A stretch of DNA of 38,248 nucleotides, from contig DSBS01000049.1 in NCBI GenBank assembly GCA_011045925.1, positions 1-38,248 of the forward strand, read 5' to 3'. The number at the start of each line of letters is the position of its first letter. The stretch's first letter is position 1. The DNA is from Candidatus Woesearchaeota archaeon. Lineage in GTDB: Archaea > Nanobdellota > Nanobdellia > Woesearchaeales > JASKKU01. Below are positions 14,686 through 23,208 of this stretch, piece after piece. The translations under genes and the position numbers were made by a program. The notes under the pieces are model-generated. The model did not search any database. It saw only the letters and a program-made list of their open reading frames with translations, and had not been told where the DNA came from.

Positions 14686-15630
14686 ATGAGCAAAGAGGGC
14701 AAGATGAGATTTGAGGATTATGTAGAAAAAATCCAGACTCTTGATATTCAGGGGGCAGAAAATGTTGCAAAGGCAGCAATGCATGCAGTTCTTGAGGTTA
14801 TTGAGGAGACAAAAGACTGGCAAATTAGCGATATAAAAAGAAGGCTGAAAAACTGTAGCGAAATCCTGAGAAAAACTAGGCCAACCGAGCCTGCAATGAT
14901 GAACTCGCTGAACTATTCCCTGCACTTTTCAGATTTCCCAAAGCAGAGCCAGGCAGAAAAGCATAAGCTAATCGAAGAGATTATTAAAAGAATAAACTTT
15001 GTGCTAAAGCACTTTGAAGAAAGTGATGAGATTATTGCCGAGATTGGAGAAAAGAAAATTAAAAAGAATTCTGTGGTTTACACCCACTGCCATTCTTCCA
15101 CTGTAATGAGAATAATAAAAAGGGCCTGGGATAAAGGCACAAGGTTTGAGGTGTTCTGCACAGAGACTAAGCCCCACTACCAAGGCAGGCGCACAGCAAT
15201 AGAGCTAAGCGAGCATGGCATTCCTGTAACATACTTTATAGACTCAGCTGCAAGGATTGCCATCAAAAAAGCAGATATTATGCTTATTGGAGCTGATGCA
15301 ATTACGAATGAGGGCAAGATTATTAATAAGATAGGCTCGGAATTGTTCTCGTTTGTTGCCTCAACTTACGATGTGCCTGTTTATGCTTGTACTAACTCCT
15401 GGAAATTCGACCCGCATAGCGTGTTTGGCTATGAGGTTAACATTGAGGAAGCAGAAAAAGCAGACTTTTGGCATGATGCGCCTGAAAAAGTCATGATAAA
15501 CAGGCTTATGTTTGAGAGAGTAGACCCAAAATACCTTTCCGGCGTAATCTCCGAGCTGGGAATATACTCCCCTGTTGTTTTTTCTGAGGAGATTAAAAGA
15601 AAATATGACTGGTTCTTTAAGAAGGCGTGA
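14686..15630 (+). CDS. ribose-1,5-bisphosphate isomerase-like protein (eIF2B-alpha family)
   Basis: This 314-residue protein belongs to the family that includes archaeal ribose-1,5-bisphosphate isomerase and eIF2B-related factors. The isomerase-type active-site motifs are present: VVYTHCHSS (catalytic Cys region, about 125-133), CTETKPHYQGRRTAIEL, and GADAITNEGKIINKIGS with the catalytic Asp. In archaea the isomerase links AMP breakdown to a type III RuBisCO, making ribulose bisphosphate. Neither AMP phosphorylase nor RuBisCO is in the window, so a role as an eIF2B-like factor cannot be excluded. GAGGAGA precedes the ATG. It is convergent with tfe, with ends 13 bases apart. Confidence 0.7.
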   Translation: MSKEGKMRFEDYVEKIQTLDIQGAENVAKAAMHAVLEVIEETKDWQISDIKRRLKNCSEILRKTRPTEPAMMNSLNYSLHFSDFPKQSQAEKHKLIEEIIKRINFVLKHFEESDEIIAEIGEKKIKKNSVVYTHCHSSTVMRIIKRAWDKGTRFEVFCTETKPHYQGRRTAIELSEHGIPVTYFIDSAARIAIKKADIMLIGADAITNEGKIINKIGSELFSFVASTYDVPVYACTNSWKFDPHSVFGYEVNIEEAEKADFWHDAPEKVMINRLMFERVDPKYLSGVISELGIYSPVVFSEEIKRKYDWFFKKA

Positions 15631-15643
15631 ATTTGGCTTAAAG

Positions 15644-16519
15644 CTAATGTTTTTTGCCCTTTTTCGGCTTGGGCTTTGTGTTCGTCTTGGGCGTTTTAGG
15701 TGATTTTTTCTTGGGCTTAGACTTCTCTAGCTTTTTTTTCGGCTTAGCCTGCTTTGACGGCTTTTTTCTGGTTTTTTTGGCTCCTAAAGCTGATTTTGGC
15801 TTCTTTTTTGCTATGGCGGCCTTTTTTGGCTTTGCTTTTGGTTTTGCCTCTGGCTTTGGCATTTTCTTCTTAGGGGCTGGCTTGCCTGCTTCTGGCTTTT
15901 GCTTCTGCTTCTCGAGCTGTGGCTGCATATACCTCTCATTAAAATCCTGGATCTCATGCTCCAGCTTGTCTATTTTCTCTTCTAAATCTGAAATGATGTG
16001 GTCGTTGCTCACCTGGTTCATTATTGAGCCGCATTCTGGGCAGCTGAAATTAAACTCCATGGACTGCTCAAAGCTAAGGCGCATGCATGAGTTGTTGCAG
16101 GAAAAGAAGTTGCTTGCCTTCTCCCTCTCCAGCCTTAAAACCAGCCTGGAAAGCTCCTCATTCTTTATCTTACGGTAAAGGAAAGGGATATCTGAGAGGT
16201 TTAGGGTCCAGTAATATATGTACCAGCCCTTTTTTTTGTCTTTTTTCCTCTTGAAAGTCAGGAAGTTATGCTTCTGGAGCCTGTAAAGCTGGTTTCTCAT
16301 AACATTCAGGTCCAGCTTTAGGTCTTCAGCTATTATAAACTCTGATATGTTCTCTTTTCCCTTAAGATACTCCACGATAGGCAGAACATCCTCTCCACAG
16401 AGAAATGTTATTACCCAATCCTGAATTTTTTTGCCTGCTCTCATTATTTCGAAGAGAAAAATCCTCTGTTTTTCCCTGTTATCTTCGAAATGTTCTTTAT
16501 ATGTGCTGTTTGTACTCAC
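15644..16519 (-). CDS. tfe: transcription factor E alpha (TFE) with long basic tail
   Basis: This 291-residue homologue of TFIIE-alpha stabilises the open promoter complex. An N-terminal winged helix (about 30-110: GKENISEFIIAEDLKLDLNV, NQLYRLQKHNFLTFKRKK) is followed by a zinc ribbon with SCNNSC and SCPECG (about 140-168) and a coiled coil (170-195). Two things are odd. The first knuckle reads C-x3-C instead of C-x2-C, and residues about 203-291 form a Lys/Pro/Ala-rich histone-H1-like tail not found in ordinary TFE (about 180 residues). The GTG start at 16519 is supported by a TATA box about 24 nt upstream; the first in-frame ATG (16444) would trim 25 residues. Confidence 0.88.
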   Translation of the reverse strand: MSTNSTYKEHFEDNREKQRIFLFEIMRAGKKIQDWVITFLCGEDVLPIVEYLKGKENISEFIIAEDLKLDLNVMRNQLYRLQKHNFLTFKRKKDKKKGWYIYYWTLNLSDIPFLYRKIKNEELSRLVLRLEREKASNFFSCNNSCMRLSFEQSMEFNFSCPECGSIMNQVSNDHIISDLEEKIDKLEHEIQDFNERYMQPQLEKQKQKPEAGKPAPKKKMPKPEAKPKAKPKKAAIAKKKPKSALGAKKTRKKPSKQAKPKKKLEKSKPKKKSPKTPKTNTKPKPKKGKKH

Positions 16520-16537
16520 TGTTTCTTATTATTTAGC

Positions 16538-16563
16538 TCTTTTAAGTTAGATAACTTTTTAAA
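16538..16563. promoter_or_regulatory. divergent TATA boxes of tfe and the MEMO gene
   Basis: On the minus strand ACTTAAAAGA (16538-16547) lies about 24 nt before the tfe GTG. On the plus strand CTTTTTAAAG (16554-16563) is centred 27 nt before the MEMO ATG at 16586. Both predict leaderless mRNAs and fix the two starts. Confidence 0.55.
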
Positions 16564-16585
16564 GTTTACGCATTATTTATGGCTT

Positions 16586-17479
16586 ATGCTAAGAAAGCCT
16601 GCTGTTTCAGGGGCTTTTTACGAGGCTTCCAGGGAAAAGCTTGTGCACCAGATAAAGGGTTGTTTCTTTTCCAGGCTGGGCCCCGGGCGCCTGCCTGACG
16701 AGAAACCAGAACAAGAGGCTTTTGGGCTGGTTGCACCCCACGCAGGCTATGTTTTCTCAGGGGCATGCGCTGCCCATGGCTATGCATGGCTAAGCAGATC
16801 AAAAAAGCAAACCTTTGTTGTCCTTGGGGTAAACCACACAGGGGTAGGCTCAAGCTCGGTTTCGCTCAGTGACTTTGAAACGCCTTTGGGAATTGCTAAA
16901 AATGACATAGAGCTTAGCAGGAAAATCGCATCTTTTTCCAGAATTCCCTGCGACGAAAGGCCGCATTTTTATGAACATTCCATAGAGGTTCAGGTCCCTT
17001 TTCTTCAGTTTATATATAATGAAGGACTCAGGATAGTGCCTATTATTGTAGACTTCAGCTGTGACTACCCGAAACTTGCCTCCGCCATCCTTCTGGCTGC
17101 AAAGGAGCTTGCCAGGGAAGTTGTGGTGATTGCAAGCTCAGACTTTACTCACTACGGACCTAATTACGGAGAAAATAACTTAGGAGAGAATGCTGAAGAG
17201 AAAGTTAAAGAAGATGACCTGAAGATTATACAGAACATCATTAACAAAAGCCCTAAAGTTTTCCTTGAGGCTGCAGGAAAGAAAACCATATGCGGTGTAC
17301 ACACAATAACTGCACTGCTTCATTACATTAGGCTGGCTGAGAAAACAATGCAACTGGATTCAGAGCCAGAGCTCCTTAAGTACTACCAATCATCTGATAT
17401 TATGCCTTCTGGCTCGTTTGTTGGCTATGCCAGCATAGTGTTTAGAAAGATTGGCAAAGCTCTTAAAAAACAGAAGTAG
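16586..17479 (+). CDS. MEMO family protein (AmmeMemoRadiSam system B type)
   Basis: This 297-residue protein of the MEMO family has a fold related to extradiol dioxygenases. Conserved elements are LRKPAVSGAFYEA at the start, GLVAPHAGYVFSGACAAHGY, FVVLGVNHTG, EHSIEVQVPFLQF, VVIASSDFTHYGP and CGVHTITALLHY, which carry the His/Cys/Asp residues of the putative metal site. The exact reaction in archaea is not established. In other genomes it neighbours a radical SAM protein and an AMMECR1 protein, neither of which is in this window. The start is chosen over the longer frame from 16490 because of the TATA distance. It overlaps the PUA gene tail to tail by 17 bases. Confidence 0.88.
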   Translation: MLRKPAVSGAFYEASREKLVHQIKGCFFSRLGPGRLPDEKPEQEAFGLVAPHAGYVFSGACAAHGYAWLSRSKKQTFVVLGVNHTGVGSSSVSLSDFETPLGIAKNDIELSRKIASFSRIPCDERPHFYEHSIEVQVPFLQFIYNEGLRIVPIIVDFSCDYPKLASAILLAAKELAREVVVIASSDFTHYGPNYGENNLGENAEEKVKEDDLKIIQNIINKSPKVFLEAAGKKTICGVHTITALLHYIRLAEKTMQLDSEPELLKYYQSSDIMPSGSFVGYASIVFRKIGKALKKQK

Positions 17480-17969
17480 TTCTCCTCTCCTTAGGCAGGA
17501 AATTAATAATTCTTCCCACGGCAACCCTGCCTGAGCCAATAAAGTCGTTGCCATGCTTTAAGATAACAAAGGGATTTGCATCTGTGTTAGCCGACTCTTT
17601 AATCTTCTGCTCAAGCCTTGCATCCAAAGCTATATCCTTTCCCATAAACCATTGCTTTGCGTTTTCTTCATTCACCTCAACCACATTTCTAATAGCAGCC
17701 GGCCCGACAATAAAGCATCCCTCGTTTGAAAGCCGCGGCTCTTTTTGAAGGTTGGCAAAATATATGCCAAACCTATTTATGTTGAGCTTTGAAAAGTCCA
17801 GCTCCAGCTCTTCCCTTGAGAATACATAAACCCTTTTCTTTGACTCAGAGTAGAAAAAGTGGTACTGCTTTGAAAATCTGCTGAGGTCTGTACCGAATGC
17901 CTCGCTGAGCTGGGAAAGCAAATGCTTTACATCGCGCGAGTTCATTACATTATATACGGATATGTTCAT
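17463..17969 (-). CDS. PUA-domain protein (NOL1/NOP2 C-terminal-like)
   Basis: This 168-residue protein resembles the C-terminal RNA-binding part found in RsmF/NOL1-type rRNA methyltransferases, standing alone as in many archaea. The N-terminal half contains LLSQLSEAFGTDLSRF and a beta-rich segment (YHFFYSESKKRVYVFSREEL). The C-terminal half is a PUA domain (about 75-165): GCFIVGPAAIRNVVEVNEEN, AKQWFMGKDI, FVILKHGNDFIGSGRVAVGR. It probably binds rRNA or tRNA in ribosome biogenesis. No methyltransferase domain is present. A TATA box at 17990-17999 lies about 26 nt from the ATG, so the mRNA is probably leaderless. Confidence 0.75.
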   Translation of the reverse strand: MNISVYNVMNSRDVKHLLSQLSEAFGTDLSRFSKQYHFFYSESKKRVYVFSREELELDFSKLNINRFGIYFANLQKEPRLSNEGCFIVGPAAIRNVVEVNEENAKQWFMGKDIALDARLEQKIKESANTDANPFVILKHGNDFIGSGRVAVGRIINFLPKERRTTSVF

Positions 17970-17989
17970 AAATGCCTGAAATAAAGTCT

Positions 17990-17999
17990 GTTTTAAATC
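17990..17999 (-). promoter_or_regulatory. TATA box of the PUA gene
   Basis: GATTTAAAAC on the minus strand is centred about 26 nt before the ATG at 17969. Confidence 0.5.
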
Positions 18000-18012
18000 T
18001 TTTCTGGTTCAT

Positions 18013-19776
18013 TTAAAGCCCAAAAGAAGGGTCTCTCTGCTTCATAATGCTGGCTATTTCCCTTAGAAGTTCTATCTGATCAGGGGAAAGCATCTTCTTT
18101 GCCTCCCTGTATTTCTTGAATTCGACTGAGGAAATAAGAGTGTAAAGAATATCATTTTCCTTAATCTGCCTGCCAAAAGTAACCTTAGGGAGCGAAACCG
18201 CAACCTGCGCATTCTTCTTTACCTCAGGAACATTCTCGCAATTAAGCTGAACCTGCTTAACCCTGGTTACAGGTGCGCCTTCTGTATTCATTACCGGAGT
18301 GTCTGGCTTGAGCACGCCAGAAAGCACCTCTACACCAACGATTGCAGGGTTGGATTCCCTGAAAACATAATTCGGGAGTATCCTGAGCTTGCAGATAGAA
18401 GGGATTTTGCTTAGCTTGTTTTTTTCCAGCTGCCTGCTTTTCTCTTCCACCCAGTCTTGATAACGCTCAATTATTTTATATATTACAGGCTCAGATATAA
18501 TCTCGACACCCTCATCATTTGGCTCATCCTTAAGCTCTGAGTTAAACCCAAGGATAACGCCCTTAAGGGCATCCTTTTCTTTCATTGCATGAGCCTCAAT
18601 CAGGTCTTTTTTTGTAATGCTTCCAATCCCTGCTTTTTTTACAGGGATGTTGTTTTCCTGAAGCAGCTTCTGAAGAGCTTCAAGGCTGCCCAGGCTGTCT
18701 GCCTTAATTACCAAGCCATCATGGTCGCGCTCAAACACAACCTGCCCTACATCTTTCTTAACCTCAGACACTGCCCTTTCCAGCTCCTGCTGGCTTCTGG
18801 CTGATACAAGCGGCATTCCAGACAAAGCCCGCTCAAGGCTTTGTGCATATATTCTTATTCCTTCTGCTGCAACAACCTCTTTCGCTGGCTTGAACCTGCA
18901 TTTCTTGTCCCTTATCTCGCTTAAGGGAGGCTGTACAAAAATCCCTTTGACCTTGGAAGAGCCAGGCTCGTCCAGGGTTCCAAAAACAATGCTGTCAGAA
19001 ACTCTAAGAACCCCATCATAAAGGATTGCATCAATAACCGTCCCAAACCCAGGAATATCTTTAACCTCAAGAATGGTTGCCTTTGCTTCCTTGCCTGGAT
19101 TCAGCTGGAGTGTCTTTTCCAGGTATTTCTGGGAGAGTGCAAGAATAACTGTAATCAGCTCTGGAATTCCCTCGCCGGTCTTTGCAGAAACAGGAACTAT
19201 GCTGACCTGTTTTGTATAATCTTCAACCCGGTCAAACCTCTCTGCATTAAAGCCCTGCTCAAATATTGAGCCAACCAGCTCATAGAGCTTTTTATCAATC
19301 TGGGCTTTTACAGGCTCTGCCTGGGATTCTATATTCTTAAGCACAAAAGCCTTTGAGTCTGACCTATAGCCTGGAACAAGGTCAAGCTTGTTTGCAGCAA
19401 CCACAAGAGGCGTTTTGTATTCTTTCAGTATCTGGAGAGACTCTACAGTCTGAGGCTTAAAGCCTTCATTGATATCAACAACAAGTATCGATATGTCTGC
19501 AAGGTTTCCTCCCCTTCTCCTAAGGTTAGAAAAGGCTGCATGGCCCGGCGTATCTATGAACAACAGCCCTGGGATAGATACCTCTTTTCCAAGCGACTGC
19601 CAGAGCATCCCGCAAAACCTTTTAAGCTCTTTTACAGGAACCTTGGAAGCCCCGATTGCCTGAGTAATGCCACCTGCCTCCCTGGAAATAATAGAGCTGC
19701 CTCTGATAAAGTCAAGTATGCTTGATTTTCCATGGTCTACATGCCCCACAACCGAACATATTGGATACCTAATCAT
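18013..19776 (-). CDS. infB: translation initiation factor aIF5B
   Basis: This 587-residue GTPase promotes initiator-tRNA binding and subunit joining. G motifs are GHVDHGKSSILD (about 10-21), AGGITQAIGA (switch I), DTPGHAAF (about 75-82), NKLDLVPG and SAKTGEGI. Domains II-IV follow, with the typical C-terminal SVEFKKYREAKKMLSPDQIE segment. The length is normal for archaea (about 600) and there is no intein. It has its own TATA box (19797-19806) in the 59-base gap after the NFACT gene, giving a leaderless start, so it may be expressed independently of the upstream genes. Confidence 0.95.
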   Translation of the reverse strand: MIRYPICSVVGHVDHGKSSILDFIRGSSIISREAGGITQAIGASKVPVKELKRFCGMLWQSLGKEVSIPGLLFIDTPGHAAFSNLRRRGGNLADISILVVDINEGFKPQTVESLQILKEYKTPLVVAANKLDLVPGYRSDSKAFVLKNIESQAEPVKAQIDKKLYELVGSIFEQGFNAERFDRVEDYTKQVSIVPVSAKTGEGIPELITVILALSQKYLEKTLQLNPGKEAKATILEVKDIPGFGTVIDAILYDGVLRVSDSIVFGTLDEPGSSKVKGIFVQPPLSEIRDKKCRFKPAKEVVAAEGIRIYAQSLERALSGMPLVSARSQQELERAVSEVKKDVGQVVFERDHDGLVIKADSLGSLEALQKLLQENNIPVKKAGIGSITKKDLIEAHAMKEKDALKGVILGFNSELKDEPNDEGVEIISEPVIYKIIERYQDWVEEKSRQLEKNKLSKIPSICKLRILPNYVFRESNPAIVGVEVLSGVLKPDTPVMNTEGAPVTRVKQVQLNCENVPEVKKNAQVAVSLPKVTFGRQIKENDILYTLISSVEFKKYREAKKMLSPDQIELLREIASIMKQRDPSFGL

Positions 19777-19796
19777 AAAAAAGCAAGATAAAAAGG

Positions 19797-19806
19797 GCTT
19801 TTATAA
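19797..19806 (-). promoter_or_regulatory. TATA box of aIF5B
   Basis: TTATAAAAGC on the minus strand lies within the 59-base intergenic gap and is about 26 nt before the ATG at 19776. Confidence 0.5.
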
Positions 19807-19835
19807 ACATTTTCCAAAAAATAAGCTCTTAAGGG

Positions 19836-20951
19836 CTAAATGTCAACAGTAATCCTGGCTGACTTTGAATCAATAGAAACCTTATAGCCTTGCTCCCTCA
19901 GGGCTTCTTCAATCTTTTTCCAGTCCTTAACGCTTTTCCTGAGCTCGTTCACTTTTGAGACTAGTTCAGAAAGCATTTGATAGTTTTCGTAAACTGCCTC
20001 ACCCTGCGACTTGCACTCAGCATACTCTTTTTCTGCTGATGCCAGGGTTTTTGCCTGTGATTCAAGGATTTTCCTGGTTTTCGACCTATCCTTTTCAGAT
20101 TGTGCCTTTTCAGCAAATTCAAAAATAGATGAAAAGTAGCTCTCCACAACTTCTGAAAAGGATGAAAACTGCCGGTTTTCATCATGGCCTGGAAAGGGAA
20201 CTGGGGAAAACGGCACCTTGGCTGAGCAGTAGCCCTTAGGCTCATAACCTAGAAGGTTCCTAAAGGCTGAAAAAAGGATGCCTGAAGACTTTTTATCAAA
20301 AGAACCAAGAGGCATATTTTTATCTATTTCAGCATGGCTGCAAAGCACCTCAGCATAAAACCCGCCAAGGCCCAGAGAAACAGCCAGCGCCTTAACAACA
20401 TTCTCTTTGCCTGAATGCTTAATAGCTAACAGGAATTCTTCACCAGAAAAATTCAGCGGGTTTTCTCTCCTGGGAAAATTGTACCTCTCTCCTTTTTTAA
20501 CAGCCCTTGTGCTAAACTCTTCTGAATGCCACGGCTGGATAATCTTATCTTCAGAATCGCAAAGAACCACATTTCCTGGAGGGAGAAACTCAAAATAAAG
20601 CCTAAAAAGGCTCTCTCGCTGAAACTCAACCTGCAATGCACGCTCAAAACCAAGCTGAGAAAAGCCCGCAATCCTTGCCCCGGAAAGCATTTTTCTCAAG
20701 AGCATAACAAAAGAGCTAGGCTTCTGCGGCTTATCGTAATCAACAGATGACCTGAAAAAGAGGCTTGGCACAGAAAAGACAAAATCCTGCTTTTTGTGCT
20801 TCGGGTTATGCAGCTTGAGCTGAAAGCATCCCTGCTTCTGGATGTTGTAAACCTTAACAACCTTGGAGCCCATCAAAAAGTCATTCAGCTCCTTTGCCAT
20901 AAAAAAAACATCCAGCGAAGAAAAGCCGCTGGTTATCTTTCCGCCTGCCAT
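19836..20951 (-). CDS. C-terminally short NFACT protein (Rqc2/RqcH-like)
   Basis: This 371-residue protein has the NFACT-N domain (about 1-165: SSLDVFFMAKELNDFLMGSK, VKVYNIQKQGCFQLKLHNP, LPPGNVVLCDSED), a helix-hairpin-helix (GLGGFYAEVLCSHAEID, about 195-211) and the start of the coiled coil (285-350). Full-length archaeal and bacterial relatives are about 550-670 residues and end in an NFACT-R domain; this one stops just before it, at ITVDI. The paired Asp-Arg of NFACT-N that binds tRNA for Ala/Thr tailing reads Glu-Arg here (E103, R104), while D14 is kept. It follows the AK6 gene by 2 bases. No NFACT-R remnant is seen before aIF5B. Confidence 0.85.
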   Translation of the reverse strand: MAGGKITSGFSSLDVFFMAKELNDFLMGSKVVKVYNIQKQGCFQLKLHNPKHKKQDFVFSVPSLFFRSSVDYDKPQKPSSFVMLLRKMLSGARIAGFSQLGFERALQVEFQRESLFRLYFEFLPPGNVVLCDSEDKIIQPWHSEEFSTRAVKKGERYNFPRRENPLNFSGEEFLLAIKHSGKENVVKALAVSLGLGGFYAEVLCSHAEIDKNMPLGSFDKKSSGILFSAFRNLLGYEPKGYCSAKVPFSPVPFPGHDENRQFSSFSEVVESYFSSIFEFAEKAQSEKDRSKTRKILESQAKTLASAEKEYAECKSQGEAVYENYQMLSELVSKVNELRKSVKDWKKIEEALREQGYKVSIDSKSARITVDI

Positions 20952-20953
20952 GC

Positions 20954-21448
20954 TTAAGACTGAAGTGAAAGCTCATATATAAAATCTTTCAGTAAGGTTT
21001 TTTCTGCAGATGAAAAAGAGGTGGTGTCTATTACAAGAACCTTGTGTTTGTTTTCCTTGGCTTCTTCATAGCAGGTGTTGAAGATTTCCGCCTGAATGTT
21101 TTCCTGGATTTTTTTAAGCGGATACTTCCTTTTCTTTAGCCTTTTGAAAAGCTCAGAAACCTCTGTTCTTAAGACAATGCAAAGGTCTGAAAGCCTGTGT
21201 GAAACAATGTGAGACAAATGCCCTTCCACAAAGATCTTGTGATTTTTCCTTATGCAGCGCTCAATCTCCCTTTTCAGCCGATTCTCATCAACGTCCCAGG
21301 TTCTCAGCTTCCTGTTGTAGCCTAAAGCCAGGTTTTTTTCCTTTACTAGGTTAGTTATGCTAAGGCACTCTGCCCCAAGGCTTTTAGCAAGAAGACATGC
21401 AGCAGTGCTTTTTCCTGTCCCAGGAGTCCCTGATATAAGAATCCTCAT
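20954..21448 (-). CDS. AK6/Fap7-type adenylate kinase-like NTPase
   Basis: This 164-residue P-loop kinase belongs to the AK6/Fap7 family, which acts in maturation of the small ribosomal subunit and has adenylate kinase or ATPase activity. The P-loop is GTPGTGKST (7-15); the family segments RTWDVDENRL (about 49-58) and FVEGHLSHIV (74-83) and the LID-like KRLKKRKYPLKKIQENIQAE follow. It overlaps the upstream ABC permease gene by 4 bases and leads straight into the NFACT gene, placing ribosome-related genes in a transporter operon. Confidence 0.88.
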   Translation of the reverse strand: MRILISGTPGTGKSTAACLLAKSLGAECLSITNLVKEKNLALGYNRKLRTWDVDENRLKREIERCIRKNHKIFVEGHLSHIVSHRLSDLCIVLRTEVSELFKRLKKRKYPLKKIQENIQAEIFNTCYEEAKENKHKVLVIDTTSFSSAEKTLLKDFIYELSLQS

Positions 21449-23208
21449 TTTTTCCTTTTATCTTTCACTGCTCTTTTTCTTACGGCCTTTCCCTCTTTTA
21501 CTGTTTTTTTTGGCGCGGGCTTCCTTTCCTTCTTGTAAAGCCTGGATGTCCTTAGCTTCCTGAAAGTAGAGAAGCTAAAAAATGACAAAAACAACAGCAC
21601 TGCTGCAAGAATCCCAATATAAGCAAAATCAAAAAGCATCTCGTCAAAACCTGTAGCGCCATGAATGATAATCCTGTGCAGCGAAGCCCTTAATACCTCG
21701 TAAGGGTTGTAAACAATCAGGCTCTGGAAAGGCTCTGCTATAAACTCCACCGGCAGTATTTCGCCCGAAAGAACCAGGAGTATAAGAGTCACAACTATCG
21801 AAAAAAAGAAAGCCATCTCTTTGGAATCGCTGATGTTGCCTATCAGTATCCCGCCAAAAGAGAAAAGAATGGCCGAGCAGGCTGAAACAAAAGCCAGCAT
21901 AAGAAACACATTAAGGCTTAGGCTCAGCAGGATAACTACTACCAGCATAAAAACTAAAGCCTGGCCGATAACAAGAATCAGCGATGAAGCAAGGATAGAG
22001 AAGTAAAAGAAAAGCCTTGGCTTATGGGACAAGGTTTCTCTCAGCCCTCCCCTTGAGTCTCTGTTAAAGATAACAAGTGAAGAAGAAAACAAAAGAGACG
22101 AAGAAGCGAGAAGGATTAAAAAGACAGAAGGGATTGCAATGCCGAGCTTGGATGACTCAGTAACAGGCACAATGGAAGTGCTTATTGGCTCAAGTATCTT
22201 TTCTGCCTTTCTTATTTCAAGCCTCTCAAATTCGGCATTGCTGTCTTTTAGCGCTTTTGATACAAGGGAAATCTCAGTAAGGGCGTCATCAACCAGGTCA
22301 AGCAGGCCTTTGATGTCAGAAGAGACAGACTTCTTCATTTTCTCAATATCATCAAAGCTTTTTGTTGAGTCTGAGTAGAACTTAGTGAAGCTGTTAACAT
22401 TTGCAGACAAAGACTTTATCAGGCTGTCTGAATTGTTCAGAACCTCAAAATGAGACACAGAGGTTTGGTTCAGGGTGTCCCGGTAGCTTTGGTTAACATC
22501 ACAGCCGCAGTCCTCCATCGCGCTGATAAGGCCCTGCGAAAGCCTCCTGAACTTATTTGAGTTTGATGATGCCTGGCGGAACCTTGTAATTAGAGAAGAA
22601 GCAGACTGGGAAAAATTCAGGGCATTAAGATTGGGGTAAGAAACATCAATTCCTGAAAGCTCGGATTGAAGATCTAGCAAAGACTCCTGAGCTGATTCAA
22701 GGTCTTTGGAAACCTCCCTTAACTGAGCTTCAGCTTCATCAAGCATGCCTGACACATTGTCAATGGCTAATAGCATGTCGCCTATCAGCCTATGCCTCTG
22801 GCGTGAGCTGTACTCGCTAAACTCAGACATTACCTGGTCCAGGATGTAATATACAACATTTATCCTGCTTGTGTCTATATAAAAAAAAAGAGACTCGTTG
22901 TAATCCTCGCTGATTTCAAGGTTGTCCGGAAAAGAAAGGCAGATCTTGGATTTTCCTTCGGAAACTGAAGACACGCAGCCTTCTTCAGTAGGGAATTCAT
23001 GCAGAATAAAGCCTGAATCTGCCAGAAGAGAAATAATGGCTTCAGAAGTCTCAGAAGACTGATTAAGAAAATATGACACATGAACAACCTGCGAGTCCTC
23101 GCTGAAAAACGAAACCAGGGCAAAAAGGATAAGGAATGTTCCGAGCACCATAATAATTGATGATGACTTGTTCCTGAAAAAGATGCTCAGGTTTTTTCTG
23201 ATTATCAT
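21445..23208 (-). CDS. ABC-2 type exporter permease with large extracytoplasmic coiled-coil domain (second pair)
   Basis: This 587-residue membrane protein has the YhgE/Pip-like layout. One N-terminal membrane helix (about 15-36) is followed by an extracytoplasmic region of about 320 residues rich in helical coiled coil (AEAQLREVSKDLESAQESLL, DIEKMKKSVSSDIKGLLDLV) with a CGCD pair. A block of five or six membrane helices (about 355-560) and a Lys/Arg-rich cytoplasmic tail (RKPAPKKTVKEGKAVRKRAV) close the protein. It overlaps its ATPase gene by 4 bases. The cargo is unknown; it could be lipid, peptide or polymer export. Confidence 0.8.
   Translation of the reverse strand: MIIRKNLSIFFRNKSSSIIMVLGTFLILFALVSFFSEDSQVVHVSYFLNQSSETSEAIISLLADSGFILHEFPTEEGCVSSVSEGKSKICLSFPDNLEISEDYNESLFFYIDTSRINVVYYILDQVMSEFSEYSSRQRHRLIGDMLLAIDNVSGMLDEAEAQLREVSKDLESAQESLLDLQSELSGIDVSYPNLNALNFSQSASSLITRFRQASSNSNKFRRLSQGLISAMEDCGCDVNQSYRDTLNQTSVSHFEVLNNSDSLIKSLSANVNSFTKFYSDSTKSFDDIEKMKKSVSSDIKGLLDLVDDALTEISLVSKALKDSNAEFERLEIRKAEKILEPISTSIVPVTESSKLGIAIPSVFLILLASSSLLFSSSLVIFNRDSRGGLRETLSHKPRLFFYFSILASSLILVIGQALVFMLVVVILLSLSLNVFLMLAFVSACSAILFSFGGILIGNISDSKEMAFFFSIVVTLILLVLSGEILPVEFIAEPFQSLIVYNPYEVLRASLHRIIIHGATGFDEMLFDFAYIGILAAVLLFLSFFSFSTFRKLRTSRLYKKERKPAPKKTVKEGKAVRKRAVKDKRKK

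Noticed and set aside
15654..16178. A Gly/Phe-rich plus-strand frame opposite tfe
   Set aside because: It is the complement of the Lys/Pro/Ala-rich TFE tail, and TFE itself has clear winged-helix and zinc-ribbon domains.
1776..19776. Inteins or split genes in polB or aIF5B
   Set aside because: Both are contiguous, normal in length and have uninterrupted motifs at the usual insertion sites.
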